Source: Thalassospiraceae bacterium LMO-JJ14
GTDB lineage: Bacteria > Pseudomonadota > Alphaproteobacteria > Rhodospirillales > Casp-alpha2
Assembly: GCA_021555105.2 (NCBI GenBank)
Contig: CP134604.1
Span: 1,240,001-1,304,000, forward strand
DNA length: 64,000 nt
Direction of reading: 5' to 3'
This document shows, piece by piece, positions 53,533 through 61,578 of the stretch. How positions within the stretch are numbered: position 1 is the stretch's first letter; the number at the start of each line of letters is the position of its first letter. Both the position numbers and the translations under genes were made by a program. Below the pieces are notes generated by a model that was not told the DNA's origin, ran no database searches, and was given only the letters and a program-made list of their open reading frames with translations.

Positions 53533-55311
53533 ATGGCCGAAGGCAACGTAAACAGTGTGGAATTGAGCAGCGGCGCACGCTTCGGTGTGGCGCCAGGTGA
53601 TGCGCACAGCCATCTGGAACTGTTGGCCGATATGGGCCGCGATTTCGCGACCAGCCTCGATCTGGAAGCAACACTGGCGCGTGCCGTACAACGCATCACG
53701 GACTATGTCGATGCCGAGGCCGGTGCGTTGTTCATGCTGTCCCCGTCTGGGGAAAAACTGCTCTGCGATGCCTGCGTCGGGCCGGTGGAAATCACCGGTC
53801 TGGAGATTGCTGCCGATCAGGGGATCGTCGGGTTCTGCGTGCAGAACGACAGCGGACGCATCGTCCGCGATGTCGCCAAAGATCCCGATTTTAATGCCTC
53901 GGTCGACGACGAAACGGGCTTCAAGACAAAGTCGATCCTGTGCGCGCCGATGAGCGTCAAGGGCGAGCAGATCGGCGCCATCGAGTTGATCAACAAACGC
54001 GGCGGCGACGGCCTTTTTGACGATAATGACCTGCACCTGCTGCAGGCGCTTTCCGTTTCAGCCGGGCTGGCAGTTCTCAACGCCCGTATGGCGGCGGCGC
54101 TGGTCGAACAGGAACGGGTCAAGCGGGAACTCGAACTGGCCGCCGAAATTCAGCGCTCATTGCTGCCGGAAGAAAAAGATTCGGACTTTCCGGTCAAGGG
54201 CATCAATTTGCCGGCCCGTGTCGTTTCCGGCGATTTTTACGATTTTTATCCCCTCGATGACGGGCGGGTCGCGTTCACCCTCGGCGATGTGTCGGGTAAG
54301 GGGATGAACGCAGCGCTGATGATGGCGAAAACCGCAAGCTTGCTTCGTTGTCTCGGAAAATCAATCAAGGAACCGGGCAGGCTCCTGACGCTCGTGAACG
54401 AGGAAATATGCGAAACCGCGACGCGCGGCATGTTCGTGACACTTGTGCATGGCGTTTACGATCCGGACAGCGGTTATGTACGGCTGGCCAATGCCGGGCA
54501 CGAACCGCCGCTGATTTACGGCGCCGACGGCAGTTTTCGCGCCATCGAAGCGGAAGCGCCGCCATTGGGGATATCGCCCGCACTCCTCGACGAGGATGGG
54601 TTTCCCGAAACGGAACTGAACCTGAATGGCGGCCAACTGTTCGTTTTCACCGATGGCGTCACAGAGGGTTATATCGCCGATGGCGTCGAGCTTGGCGCGG
54701 ATGGCCTGAAAGAACTCATTGCCAATGCCGGCACGGGCGGCGTGCAGGGTATTTTGAACCAGGTACGTGAAAAGATCGGCGGGACAGGTGAAGCGCTCCG
54801 TGACGATGTAACTTTGCTCGCTATCGACGATGGCACGGCCAAACATACATCGGGGGTGGCGCTTGGCGCTGCGGAACCCGGTGCTACGGACGCGCCCGGC
54901 GAGAAAATTTTCCAACTCCGTGTCACGGCCAAGGCCAACCGCCTTCGTCTGATCCGCAATGCTGTCCGTGAGACGGCATCGTTCTGCGGATTTTCCGAAG
55001 CCGATACACGCGATATCGTGCTGGCGGTGGATGAAGCCTGCCAAAACGTCATTCGTCATGCCTATGGCCACGAAGGCGAGGGGGATATAGCTATAGAGAT
55101 CCGGCACCGTCCGGATGCGATGGTTCTTTTCCTTCGCGACTTTGCCGATCCGGTGGATATTTCCAAAATCAAGCCGCGCGATCTGGACGATTTGCGTCCG
55201 GGCGGGCTGGGGACGCATCTCATCAGCGAAGTAATGGATGAGGTAGACTTCTTGCCGCCGCCGATAGATGGCGGCAATCTATTGAGAATGGTTAAAAGAA
55301 TCGGGGATTAG
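53533..55311 (+). CDS. GAF-PP2C(SpoIIE)-HATPase protein: fused phosphatase and RsbW-like kinase
   Basis: A 592-residue soluble signalling protein. GAF domain at about residues 30-180 (SLDLEATLARAVQRITDYVD). Helical linker at 190-215 (VKRELELAAEIQRSLLP). PP2C-type SpoIIE phosphatase domain at about 220-425, with metal-binding aspartates in GDFYDFYPLDDG (about 233), GDVSGKGMN (about 251) and FVFTDGVTEGY (about 372). HATPase_c domain of the RsbW/SpoIIAB type at about 460-590, with N-box DEACQNVIRHAYG (about 497) and G-box PGGLGTHLISEVMDEV. Such a protein could both phosphorylate and dephosphorylate a STAS partner, here the gene 6 bp downstream. ATG 53533 matches the family start. Confidence 0.93.
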   Translation: MAEGNVNSVELSSGARFGVAPGDAHSHLELLADMGRDFATSLDLEATLARAVQRITDYVDAEAGALFMLSPSGEKLLCDACVGPVEITGLEIAADQGIVGFCVQNDSGRIVRDVAKDPDFNASVDDETGFKTKSILCAPMSVKGEQIGAIELINKRGGDGLFDDNDLHLLQALSVSAGLAVLNARMAAALVEQERVKRELELAAEIQRSLLPEEKDSDFPVKGINLPARVVSGDFYDFYPLDDGRVAFTLGDVSGKGMNAALMMAKTASLLRCLGKSIKEPGRLLTLVNEEICETATRGMFVTLVHGVYDPDSGYVRLANAGHEPPLIYGADGSFRAIEAEAPPLGISPALLDEDGFPETELNLNGGQLFVFTDGVTEGYIADGVELGADGLKELIANAGTGGVQGILNQVREKIGGTGEALRDDVTLLAIDDGTAKHTSGVALGAAEPGATDAPGEKIFQLRVTAKANRLRLIRNAVRETASFCGFSEADTRDIVLAVDEACQNVIRHAYGHEGEGDIAIEIRHRPDAMVLFLRDFADPVDISKIKPRDLDDLRPGGLGTHLISEVMDEVDFLPPPIDGGNLLRMVKRIGD

Positions 55312-55317
55312 GGACCA

Positions 55318-55650
55318 ATGGAGCATCAATTATCCGAATCCGGCGGCGCGTTAGTCATCGCGTTTGCTGGCGATATCGATCTGCAGACTTCTCCGGATGC
55401 CCGAAAGGCTCTGTTGGCGCTGGTCGGCAAAGGACAACCAATTCTGGTCGACCTGTCGGGTGTCGGTTACATCGACTCATCTGGCGTGGCATCGCTTGTC
55501 GAGTGCCTCCAAAGCGTCAAGAAGTCGGGACAGAAACTGGCCCTCGTGTCGGTCAGCGAAGGGGCGCTTCGGGTGCTGCAACTGGCACGTCTGGACAGGG
55601 TCTTTACGATCTGCGCCAGTGTGGATGAAGGTATTATCGCGGTGGCGTGA
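55318..55650 (+). CDS. STAS domain protein (RsbV-like anti-sigma antagonist or MlaB-like subunit)
   Basis: A 110-residue STAS protein: GDIDLQTSPDARKALLALV, then VDLSGVGYIDSSGVASLVEC, with D53-S54-S55-G56 at the site where SpoIIAA/RsbV is phosphorylated. It is therefore equipped to be phosphorylated by a kinase such as the HATPase domain encoded just upstream. It also precedes mlaE, where the STAS subunit MlaB might be expected, and could bind the MlaF ATPase. The gap to the kinase/phosphatase gene is only 6 bp. Which of the two roles applies is undecided. Confidence 0.93.
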   Translation: MEHQLSESGGALVIAFAGDIDLQTSPDARKALLALVGKGQPILVDLSGVGYIDSSGVASLVECLQSVKKSGQKLALVSVSEGALRVLQLARLDRVFTICASVDEGIIAVA

Positions 55651-55693
55651 AAAATCTTCCCGGTCACGGCCGGGAGAGACGGGGGACGACGAC

Positions 55694-56503
55694 TTGGCGG
55701 GGCAAAAGATTACCGCAGTGGAAAAGATCGAAGGGATCGGCAGGACGGCCGTGGCCTTTGTCGAATCTGTCGGTAACGGCGGCATCCTCGTCGCCGAGAG
55801 CTTTTACTGGCTGCTGTTCGGTGTTCGTGAACGCCAACCGGTTCGCATGGGTGCGGTAATCCAGCAGATGATGGAAATCGGCGTTGCGGCAATACCGATC
55901 ATTCTGATGCTGACCGGCACCATCGGTGTCATGCTCGCCATTCAGGGCATTCATACGCTCAGGATATTCGGCGCTGAAAGCCGGGTGACCATCGGCATTG
56001 CATTTTCCGTGGTGCGCGAATTCGCCCCGCTGATAACCGGCATTCTGGTCGCCGGACGTTCCGGTTCCGCGCTGGCGGCGAGAATCGGGACCATGAAGAT
56101 CAACCAGGAAATCGATGCCCTCAAGGTCATGGGCATTAACCCGACGCGGTTTCTTGTTGTCCCGGCCTTGGTGTCGATGCTGGTCATGGTCCCTGCATTG
56201 ACGCTTCTTGGCAATTTCATGGGACTTTTCGCCGCCGGACTTTATGTAAATGCGGACCTCGGTATTTCGCTCGCGGCCTATGCCCATGACACCATCGATA
56301 TCCTGTCGCTGGACGACCTCGGTCACGGTATCGGTAAGAGCTGTATTTTTGCCGTGCTGATTGCCGTCATCGGTGTCGTCAACGGGGCCGGTGTGCAGGG
56401 CGGTGCCGAAGGGGTGGGCAAGGCAACGACCCGTTCCGTGGTGCAGTCGATTTCGGCGATCATCGTCACCGACATGCTGTTTGCCTTCGTGGCGACGCGG
56501 TAG
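55694..56503 (+). CDS. mlaE: MlaE-family lipid ABC transporter permease
   Basis: A permease of about 269 residues with five hydrophobic segments, starting with an interfacial helix (FVESVGNGGILVAESFYWLL). The conserved core is LTGTIGVMLAIQGIHTLRIF, and the coupling region is GRSGSALAARIGTMKINQEI then DALKVMGINP. This is the MlaE/TrbI family, partner of MCE proteins that move phospholipid between membranes. The start is probably TTG 55694 with GGGGGA seven bases upstream; GTG 55718 is an alternative. It follows the STAS gene by 43 bp and precedes mlaF by 9 bp. Confidence 0.92.
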   Translation: MAGQKITAVEKIEGIGRTAVAFVESVGNGGILVAESFYWLLFGVRERQPVRMGAVIQQMMEIGVAAIPIILMLTGTIGVMLAIQGIHTLRIFGAESRVTIGIAFSVVREFAPLITGILVAGRSGSALAARIGTMKINQEIDALKVMGINPTRFLVVPALVSMLVMVPALTLLGNFMGLFAAGLYVNADLGISLAAYAHDTIDILSLDDLGHGIGKSCIFAVLIAVIGVVNGAGVQGGAEGVGKATTRSVVQSISAIIVTDMLFAFVATR

Positions 56504-56512
56504 GACCGGATC

Positions 56513-57382
56513 ATGCGCAACCCGCAAAGCATCATGGAAGAACGCAAATCCCGCCAGCGTCCGCCGAGCGGACCCGAGGCGGTGATCGAAGTTGAGAATC
56601 TGGTCACGCATTATGGCGAGCGGATGATCCTCAAGGGCGTCAGCATGCAGGTCCTGGAAAACGAGATCATGGTCATCATGGGTGGCTCGGGATCGGGGAA
56701 ATCGACGCTCCTTCGCCATCTGATGGCGCTCGAGGAGAAGACATCAGGCAACATGCGGATTCTCGGCAAGGATATTGACCAGATCACACGGCAGGAATTT
56801 CTCGATGTGCGGAAGAAGCTGGGCGTGGCGTTTCAGTCCGGCGCACTTTTCAGCTCAATGACGGTCGGCGAAAACATCATGCTGCCGCTCTATGAGCACA
56901 CCGATCTGGACGCTCTGACCATGGAAATCATGGCCCGCATGAAGCTGGAGGTGGTCGAACTCTCCGGCTTCGAGAATCTGATGCCGTCCGAGCTGTCCGG
57001 CGGCATGATCAAGCGCGCTGCATTTGCCCGCGCGATCGTCATGGATCCAAAAGTGCTGTTCTGTGACGAGCCGTCGGCCGGGCTCGATCCGGTCGTGGCG
57101 TCGGCGCTGGACGACCTGATCCTCGACATGCGCGACGCCATGGGCATGAGTATCGTCGTCGTAACCCACGAACTGGACAGCGCATTCAAGATTGCGGACC
57201 GCATCACGATCCTCGATCGCGGCGAAATCCTGATGATCGGCACGGTCGAAGAAGTGCTGGCTTCGAAATCCGATCGTGTGCAGGCACTTTTGAACCGCAT
57301 CCCCGAAGAAGACACCATGGACCCGGATGACTACCTCAGCCGCCTTGTCGGCGAGAACAACCCGGGCACGGCGCATTTATGA
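56513..57382 (+). CDS. mlaF: MlaF-family lipid ABC transporter ATP-binding protein
   Basis: A 289-residue ATPase. Walker A is GGSGSGKST (about residue 59), Q-loop AFQSGALFSSMTVGENIM, signature LSGGMIKRAAFARAIVMDP, Walker B and D-loop LFCDEPSAGLDPVVASALDD, and switch histidine VVVTHELD. It powers the MlaE permease. An N-terminal extension of about 25 residues before the ABC core (MRNPQSIMEERKSRQRPPSG) is unusual for MlaF, and the C-terminus is long. In E. coli MlaB (STAS) docks on MlaF. The corresponding surface here may contact the STAS protein encoded two genes upstream. Confidence 0.95.
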   Translation: MRNPQSIMEERKSRQRPPSGPEAVIEVENLVTHYGERMILKGVSMQVLENEIMVIMGGSGSGKSTLLRHLMALEEKTSGNMRILGKDIDQITRQEFLDVRKKLGVAFQSGALFSSMTVGENIMLPLYEHTDLDALTMEIMARMKLEVVELSGFENLMPSELSGGMIKRAAFARAIVMDPKVLFCDEPSAGLDPVVASALDDLILDMRDAMGMSIVVVTHELDSAFKIADRITILDRGEILMIGTVEEVLASKSDRVQALLNRIPEEDTMDPDDYLSRLVGENNPGTAHL

Positions 57383-57392
57383 GGACGGACAC

Positions 57393-58397
57393 GTGAGAAC
57401 AAGCAAGATCAACTACTTCATCGTCGGGCTGTTTGTGATCACCATGATCATAGCGCTGGTCGCGGCGGTCGCTTTGCTGACGGGGCGAACCGGTGCAACG
57501 GACAGCTATCATGCTTATTATTCGAATGTGACCGGGGTTAAATTCGGCACCCAGGTGGTTTACGAAGGCTATCCCATAGGTCAGGTCACCGAGGTGACGC
57601 CGGAAGAAAAAGACGGCCGCATGCGTTTCCGGGTCGATTTTGATGTTGTCGAAGGATGGCGGATTCCGAACGACAGTATTGTCGAAATAGCAGCGCCCGG
57701 TCTGCTGGCCGCCGTTACCCTTGCCGTAGAAGCGGGTAAAAGCACGACCGCGCTTGAACCGGGCGCCGAGGTGAGTGCCGTTGAGCGAGCTGACATGTTT
57801 GCCGCCGTCGCCAATGTCGCAGGGGACTTCGGCGATTTGTCGAACAACTATCTGAAGCCGTTGCTCAGGAACGTCGACAACACGGTGACGCAGATCGGCG
57901 AGTTTCTGCAGGTCGGGGGCGAAGGCCGCATGATTGCCGCCGATGCCCGCGATACCATGGGCATGGCGCGCAACATCATGTCGGACCTCAAGGACCGCAT
58001 ACCATCGATCGCCGAAAAGCTTGAAACGATCCTGACCGACGTCAGTGTCACCAGCAAACGCCTGAATGACATTCTGACGCCGCAGAATCAGCAGAAAATT
58101 CTCGGCATGATCGACAATCTAAATGCGGCGACGCAGAAATTCGATACCGTGCTGATCACCATGAATTCCATCCTCAAGGATATCGACGATCTGGTGCTCG
58201 ATGATGAGGGTGATCTGGCCAAAACCATGAAGGAAAGCCGCTACATCGCCGAGTCGATTGCGCGCAATATCGATGCCATCAATCAGAACATGGATGGTGC
58301 GGCCAGAAACCTGTATGAGTTCAGCCGGCAAATCAGGCAGAACCCGGGATTGTTGCTGGGCGGATCGTCCCCTGAAGACAAAGGAACGGTACAATGA
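57393..58397 (+). CDS. mlaD: MlaD-like MCE-domain protein, long C-terminal helix form
   Basis: A 334-residue protein: one N-terminal anchor (INYFIVGLFVITMIIALVAA), one MCE domain at about residues 35-130 (SYHAYYSNVTGVKFGTQVVY, then EGYPIGQVTEVTP), and then about 200 residues of helix-rich sequence (for example IMSDLKDRIPSIAEKLETIL). This is nearly twice the length of E. coli MlaD (183 residues) and suggests a needle or stalk extension into the periplasm. The start is GTG 57393 with GAGGA seven bases upstream; the longer open frame from 57327 overlaps mlaF. It overlaps the lipoprotein gene by 4 bp. Confidence 0.9.
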   Translation: MRTSKINYFIVGLFVITMIIALVAAVALLTGRTGATDSYHAYYSNVTGVKFGTQVVYEGYPIGQVTEVTPEEKDGRMRFRVDFDVVEGWRIPNDSIVEIAAPGLLAAVTLAVEAGKSTTALEPGAEVSAVERADMFAAVANVAGDFGDLSNNYLKPLLRNVDNTVTQIGEFLQVGGEGRMIAADARDTMGMARNIMSDLKDRIPSIAEKLETILTDVSVTSKRLNDILTPQNQQKILGMIDNLNAATQKFDTVLITMNSILKDIDDLVLDDEGDLAKTMKESRYIAESIARNIDAINQNMDGAARNLYEFSRQIRQNPGLLLGGSSPEDKGTVQ

Positions 58398-59023
58398 TGC
58401 AAGCAAACGTGAAACCGGTCCGAAAAATCATGCCGATGGCGTCGCTGATTTTCGCCGCTGTCCTGCTGGTTGCCGGCTGCGCTTCGCAGCCGCCGGTGCC
58501 GACCGACAAGTATTACCGTCTGCAGGCGGTCCTGGCCGCAGCGCCGGCTTCCACCCCCAGGTTCCAGGGTAATTTCCAGGTTGAACGATTCACCGCCGAT
58601 GGCCTGACGGCGGGGCGGCCGATCGTCTATGTCGAATCCAATGACGGGAACCAGCTTCTTGAATATCACTATCACTTCTGGACACAGCCGCCGACGGTCA
58701 TGTTGCGTGATGAGCTGGTGACGTATCTGCGCGCATCGAAGATTGCCGAGAGTGTTGTGACGCCGGATATGCGCCTGGATCCGCAGTATGTAATGACGGG
58801 GCGTATTCGCAAACTGGAACAGGTGCTCGGCTCGCCGAACCGCACGCGTCTGGAACTGGAAATAGCGTTGCGTCAAACCGACAACAACAAGCTGATGTTC
58901 CTGAAGTCCTATTTACATGAAAGCAACCAGACGTCGCCCGGTGTTTCTTCCGCTGTCGATGCGCTGAACGAGGCCTTGAATATTATCTATTCCGATCTTC
59001 TGGCCGACCTTCGGTCCCTATGA
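58394..59023 (+). CDS. ABC-type transport auxiliary lipoprotein (PqiC/DUF330-like)
   Basis: A 209-residue lipoprotein with signal and lipobox in SLIFAAVLLVAGCASQPPVP. The mature domain shows YYRLQAVLAAAPASTPRFQG and IVYVESNDGNQLLEYHYHFW, matching the ABC-type transport auxiliary lipoprotein family (PqiC/YmbA). Such lipoproteins sit at the outer membrane and receive substrate from MCE tunnels. The operon thus pairs an Mla-type core with a Pqi-type outer-membrane partner, and no mlaC is present. It overlaps mlaD and the methyltransferase by 4 bp each. Confidence 0.9.
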   Translation: MMQANVKPVRKIMPMASLIFAAVLLVAGCASQPPVPTDKYYRLQAVLAAAPASTPRFQGNFQVERFTADGLTAGRPIVYVESNDGNQLLEYHYHFWTQPPTVMLRDELVTYLRASKIAESVVTPDMRLDPQYVMTGRIRKLEQVLGSPNRTRLELEIALRQTDNNKLMFLKSYLHESNQTSPGVSSAVDALNEALNIIYSDLLADLRSL

Positions 59024-60345
59024 GTCAAAACAAACGGCGCCGGTCTGCCCGGCGCGGCAAGCCTGCCCCTAAGCGTCCGGCCGAAACCGTTGTCATTTCA
59101 AAAATCGCCCAGCAGGGCGATGGTGAGGGACAACTGGCCGACGCAACACGCGTGTTCGTGCCGCTGACCTTGCCGGGGGATAAAATCCTTGTGCAGCCGG
59201 GGGCCAAGCGTGGCGATGGCCTTGCCGGGTCCGTGCTGGAATGGATCGAACGGCAACCCCGAAAAGAGCCGATCTGCGACGTCTTCGGCACATGCGGCGG
59301 ATGTCAGCTGCAACATGTTCCGGAAGCGGATTATCGAAACTGGAAGTCGGATGCCGTGCGCACGGCACTGGCACGGCATGGTTTTTCATTCGACATAGAG
59401 CCGTTACGCCAGGTTCCGCTGGATGCCCGAAGGCGGGCAACGCTTTCTCTGGTGATGACCGCCGACGGCCCGGTGCTCGGCTTTAACGGGGCGTATTCCG
59501 ACCGGGTGGTCGGCATGGACGGCTGCCCGTTGCTGGACCCGACCCTTTCGCGCTTATGGGGGCCGGTCAGGGATTTCTGCGTGCAGGTGTTCAAGGCGCC
59601 GATGCGGGCCGATATCCGCATTACCGCCGCAGCACCCGGTTCGATTGAAATCGTCGTTGCTGCGGATCAGGAACTGGACCTGGCGAAACGTGAAGCCATT
59701 GCCGAATTCTCCGAAGCTCATGATATCGCGCGGTTCTGCTGGAAAAATGCAGGCGCTGCGCCGGAACCCGTTGTGCAGCGCCGCCCCGTGCTTCTGTCCA
59801 TTGCCAAGGCGGAGATTGAACTCCCGGTCGGAGGATTTCTGCAGCCTTCGGCTGAGGGTGAAGCAACCCTTCAGGAACTGGTGATGGCGGGTGTGGCGGA
59901 GGCCAGGAAAGTTGCCGATCTGTATTGCGGCATCGGGACTTTCTCGTTCGTGCTGGCAAGTGCCGGCAAGCATGTGCTGGCCATCGACGATAACGCCGGC
60001 CAGATCGCGGCGCTGGATCAGGCAGCGGGCCGGGCCGGGCTCGGCGGACACATCCAAACCGAGGTCCGCGATTTGAAATCGTCACCGTTGGAAGCAGGTG
60101 CGTTTGCGGAAATGGATGCCGTGGTATTCGACCCGCCGCGTGCCGGCGCAAAGTCTCAGGCTGAATGCCTTGCCGATAGCGATGCAGGGACGATTGTCGC
60201 GGTGTCGTGCAATCCGGCGACGCTGGCGCGTGATCTTCGCATCCTCGTCGATGGGGGCTACCGGATCGAAAGCCTGACACCCGTTGACCAGTTCCCGATG
60301 AGCTATCATGTCGAGGCGGTCTGCGTGCTGCGCCGGGCGGGCTGA
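59020..60345 (+). CDS. Class I SAM-dependent 23S rRNA (uracil-5-)-methyltransferase, RlmD/TrmA family
   Basis: A 441-residue enzyme with a TRAM-like N-terminus (VVISKIAQQGDGEGQLADAT) and iron-sulfur cysteines C86, C92 and C95 in ICDVFGTCGGCQLQH, with a fourth in MDGCPLLDP. The SAM fold includes VADLYCGIGTFSFVLASAGK and AVVFDPPRAGAKSQAECLAD. The catalytic nucleophile is C397 in VAVSCNPATLARDLRILVDG. It methylates uracil C5 in rRNA (RlmC/RlmD) or tRNA (TrmA); the specific target cannot be set from sequence. It overlaps the lipoprotein gene by 4 bp, so it ends the transporter operon. Confidence 0.94.
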   Translation: MSQNKRRRSARRGKPAPKRPAETVVISKIAQQGDGEGQLADATRVFVPLTLPGDKILVQPGAKRGDGLAGSVLEWIERQPRKEPICDVFGTCGGCQLQHVPEADYRNWKSDAVRTALARHGFSFDIEPLRQVPLDARRRATLSLVMTADGPVLGFNGAYSDRVVGMDGCPLLDPTLSRLWGPVRDFCVQVFKAPMRADIRITAAAPGSIEIVVAADQELDLAKREAIAEFSEAHDIARFCWKNAGAAPEPVVQRRPVLLSIAKAEIELPVGGFLQPSAEGEATLQELVMAGVAEARKVADLYCGIGTFSFVLASAGKHVLAIDDNAGQIAALDQAAGRAGLGGHIQTEVRDLKSSPLEAGAFAEMDAVVFDPPRAGAKSQAECLADSDAGTIVAVSCNPATLARDLRILVDGGYRIESLTPVDQFPMSYHVEAVCVLRRAG

Positions 60346-60390
60346 GCGGCGCCGCTTCCGATTGATGCCGATGAGTGATAGCCTTTTCCT

Positions 60391-61224
60391 ATGAGAAGAG
60401 AATCCAGCGTCGAAGAAGTGCCGAAGGCTGGCCGCTGCACACAGGCCCAGGGGGAGGTGTTGATCTGTGCCCCGGGCGGGGTGGAAAAACCCCTTCTATG
60501 CGATGCCTCTTTCAGAACCGGGGACAAGGTGCTGGCCGGTGAAAACGCATCGGCGGCTCTCAAATTCACGGACGGCACGATGATCACGCTCGGCCCCGAC
60601 AGTGTGCTCGTCATCGATGCCTTTGCCTATGAAAGCGACACCGAAGAGGACGCGGCGCTGCTGACGGCAGTGATGGGTACCTTCGTCATAGAAACCGGCG
60701 ATCTGGCCATTCAGGCCGATAATTTCACCGTCTCGTTGGGCGACAGCACATGCGGGTTGAGATGTGCGCGGATTGCCGCCCGGGTCGATCCTTTGGGATA
60801 CGACATGGTGACATTGCTGCCGGCACTGCACGGCCCACTGGGCGAAGTGCTGGTGCATAACAAAATCGGCGTGCAGATGCTGAACAGAGTGTGTCAGACA
60901 TTGCGGCTTGGTAGCGGCGAGGCGGACATTCCGGCGCCGTTGACACTGCCTTCGGGTGTCATCCGTGAGACTTATGCCGGCCCTGGTGTTTCGGATGACC
61001 TGTTTCCAGCGGGACAGCCGGATAAGGACGAGGACCTGTCAGAGGAATTTCAGCCGTTTCGCGCGTTGCACGACAGGTTTCTGGAGCGCCAGTTCATGAC
61101 CCGCACGGTCTTTCCGATTGACGGCCCTGTCATGACGGGAGATGGGGATGAAATGCTTGAGGATGCGTTCGAAGGAACCCGCTTCCGGTTGTCCGACCCG
61201 GACCCGGAATCGTCAGGCGGCTGA
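60391..61224 (+). CDS. FecR-domain protein
   Basis: A 277-residue protein. Residues about 35-140 fit a FecR beta domain: LLCDASFRTGDKVLAGENAS, then AALKFTDGTMITLGPDSVLV and AVMGTFVIETGDLAIQADNF. Unlike FecR sensors it has no membrane helix, no signal peptide and no neighbouring sigma or TonB-receptor gene, so it is probably a cytoplasmic or nonclassically exported protein of the broader FecR-fold group. The C-terminal part is acidic (QPDKDEDLSEEF). It is convergent with gapR (3 bp apart). Function unknown. Confidence 0.75.
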   Translation: MRRESSVEEVPKAGRCTQAQGEVLICAPGGVEKPLLCDASFRTGDKVLAGENASAALKFTDGTMITLGPDSVLVIDAFAYESDTEEDAALLTAVMGTFVIETGDLAIQADNFTVSLGDSTCGLRCARIAARVDPLGYDMVTLLPALHGPLGEVLVHNKIGVQMLNRVCQTLRLGSGEADIPAPLTLPSGVIRETYAGPGVSDDLFPAGQPDKDEDLSEEFQPFRALHDRFLERQFMTRTVFPIDGPVMTGDGDEMLEDAFEGTRFRLSDPDPESSGG

Positions 61225-61227
61225 GCC

Positions 61228-61473
61228 TCAGTTCATCTCAAGCGCGCGTTTATAGACGTCGATCAATTCTTCCATCTCGGTGCGGTCGGATGAATCCATT
61301 TTGCGGAGCCTGATAATTTGGCGCAGCACCTTGATGTCGAAGCCCGTGCCTTTGGCTTCGGAATAGATTTCACGAATGTCGCCGGCCAATGCGGCCTTCT
61401 CTTCCTCAAGGCGCTCGATACGATCAACAAAGGACTTCAAGCGCTCGCTCGCGACGCCACCGACATCGGCCAT
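61228..61473 (-). CDS. gapR: GapR family DNA-binding protein (DUF2312)
   Basis: An 81-residue coiled-coil protein: ASERLKSFVDRIERLEEEKA, then ALAGDIREIYSEAKGTGFDI and VLRQIIRLRKMDSSDRTEME. This is the DUF2312/GapR family, in Caulobacter an AT-rich-DNA- and overtwisted-DNA-binding nucleoid protein that stimulates gyrase and topoisomerase IV. The start MADVGGVASERL at 61473 is preferred over ATG 61488 for its family alignment; GGAG lies upstream of it. It is almost universal in alphaproteobacteria, supporting the taxonomic call. Confidence 0.93.
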   Translation of the reverse strand: MADVGGVASERLKSFVDRIERLEEEKAALAGDIREIYSEAKGTGFDIKVLRQIIRLRKMDSSDRTEMEELIDVYKRALEMN

Positions 61474-61578
61474 GATCTTGCTCTCCACTGCATTAGTTGA
61501 CTTTCAGCGCGGCACGTTAGCCTTGCATGGGTGAGCGGGCAAGCCCGCTTGGCGTAAAAAATCTGGGGATATCGGGGA

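Noticed and set aside
55364-55693. Long N-terminal extension of mlaE
   Set aside because: The extension overlaps the STAS gene in another frame and shows no MlaE-like sequence before about 55694.
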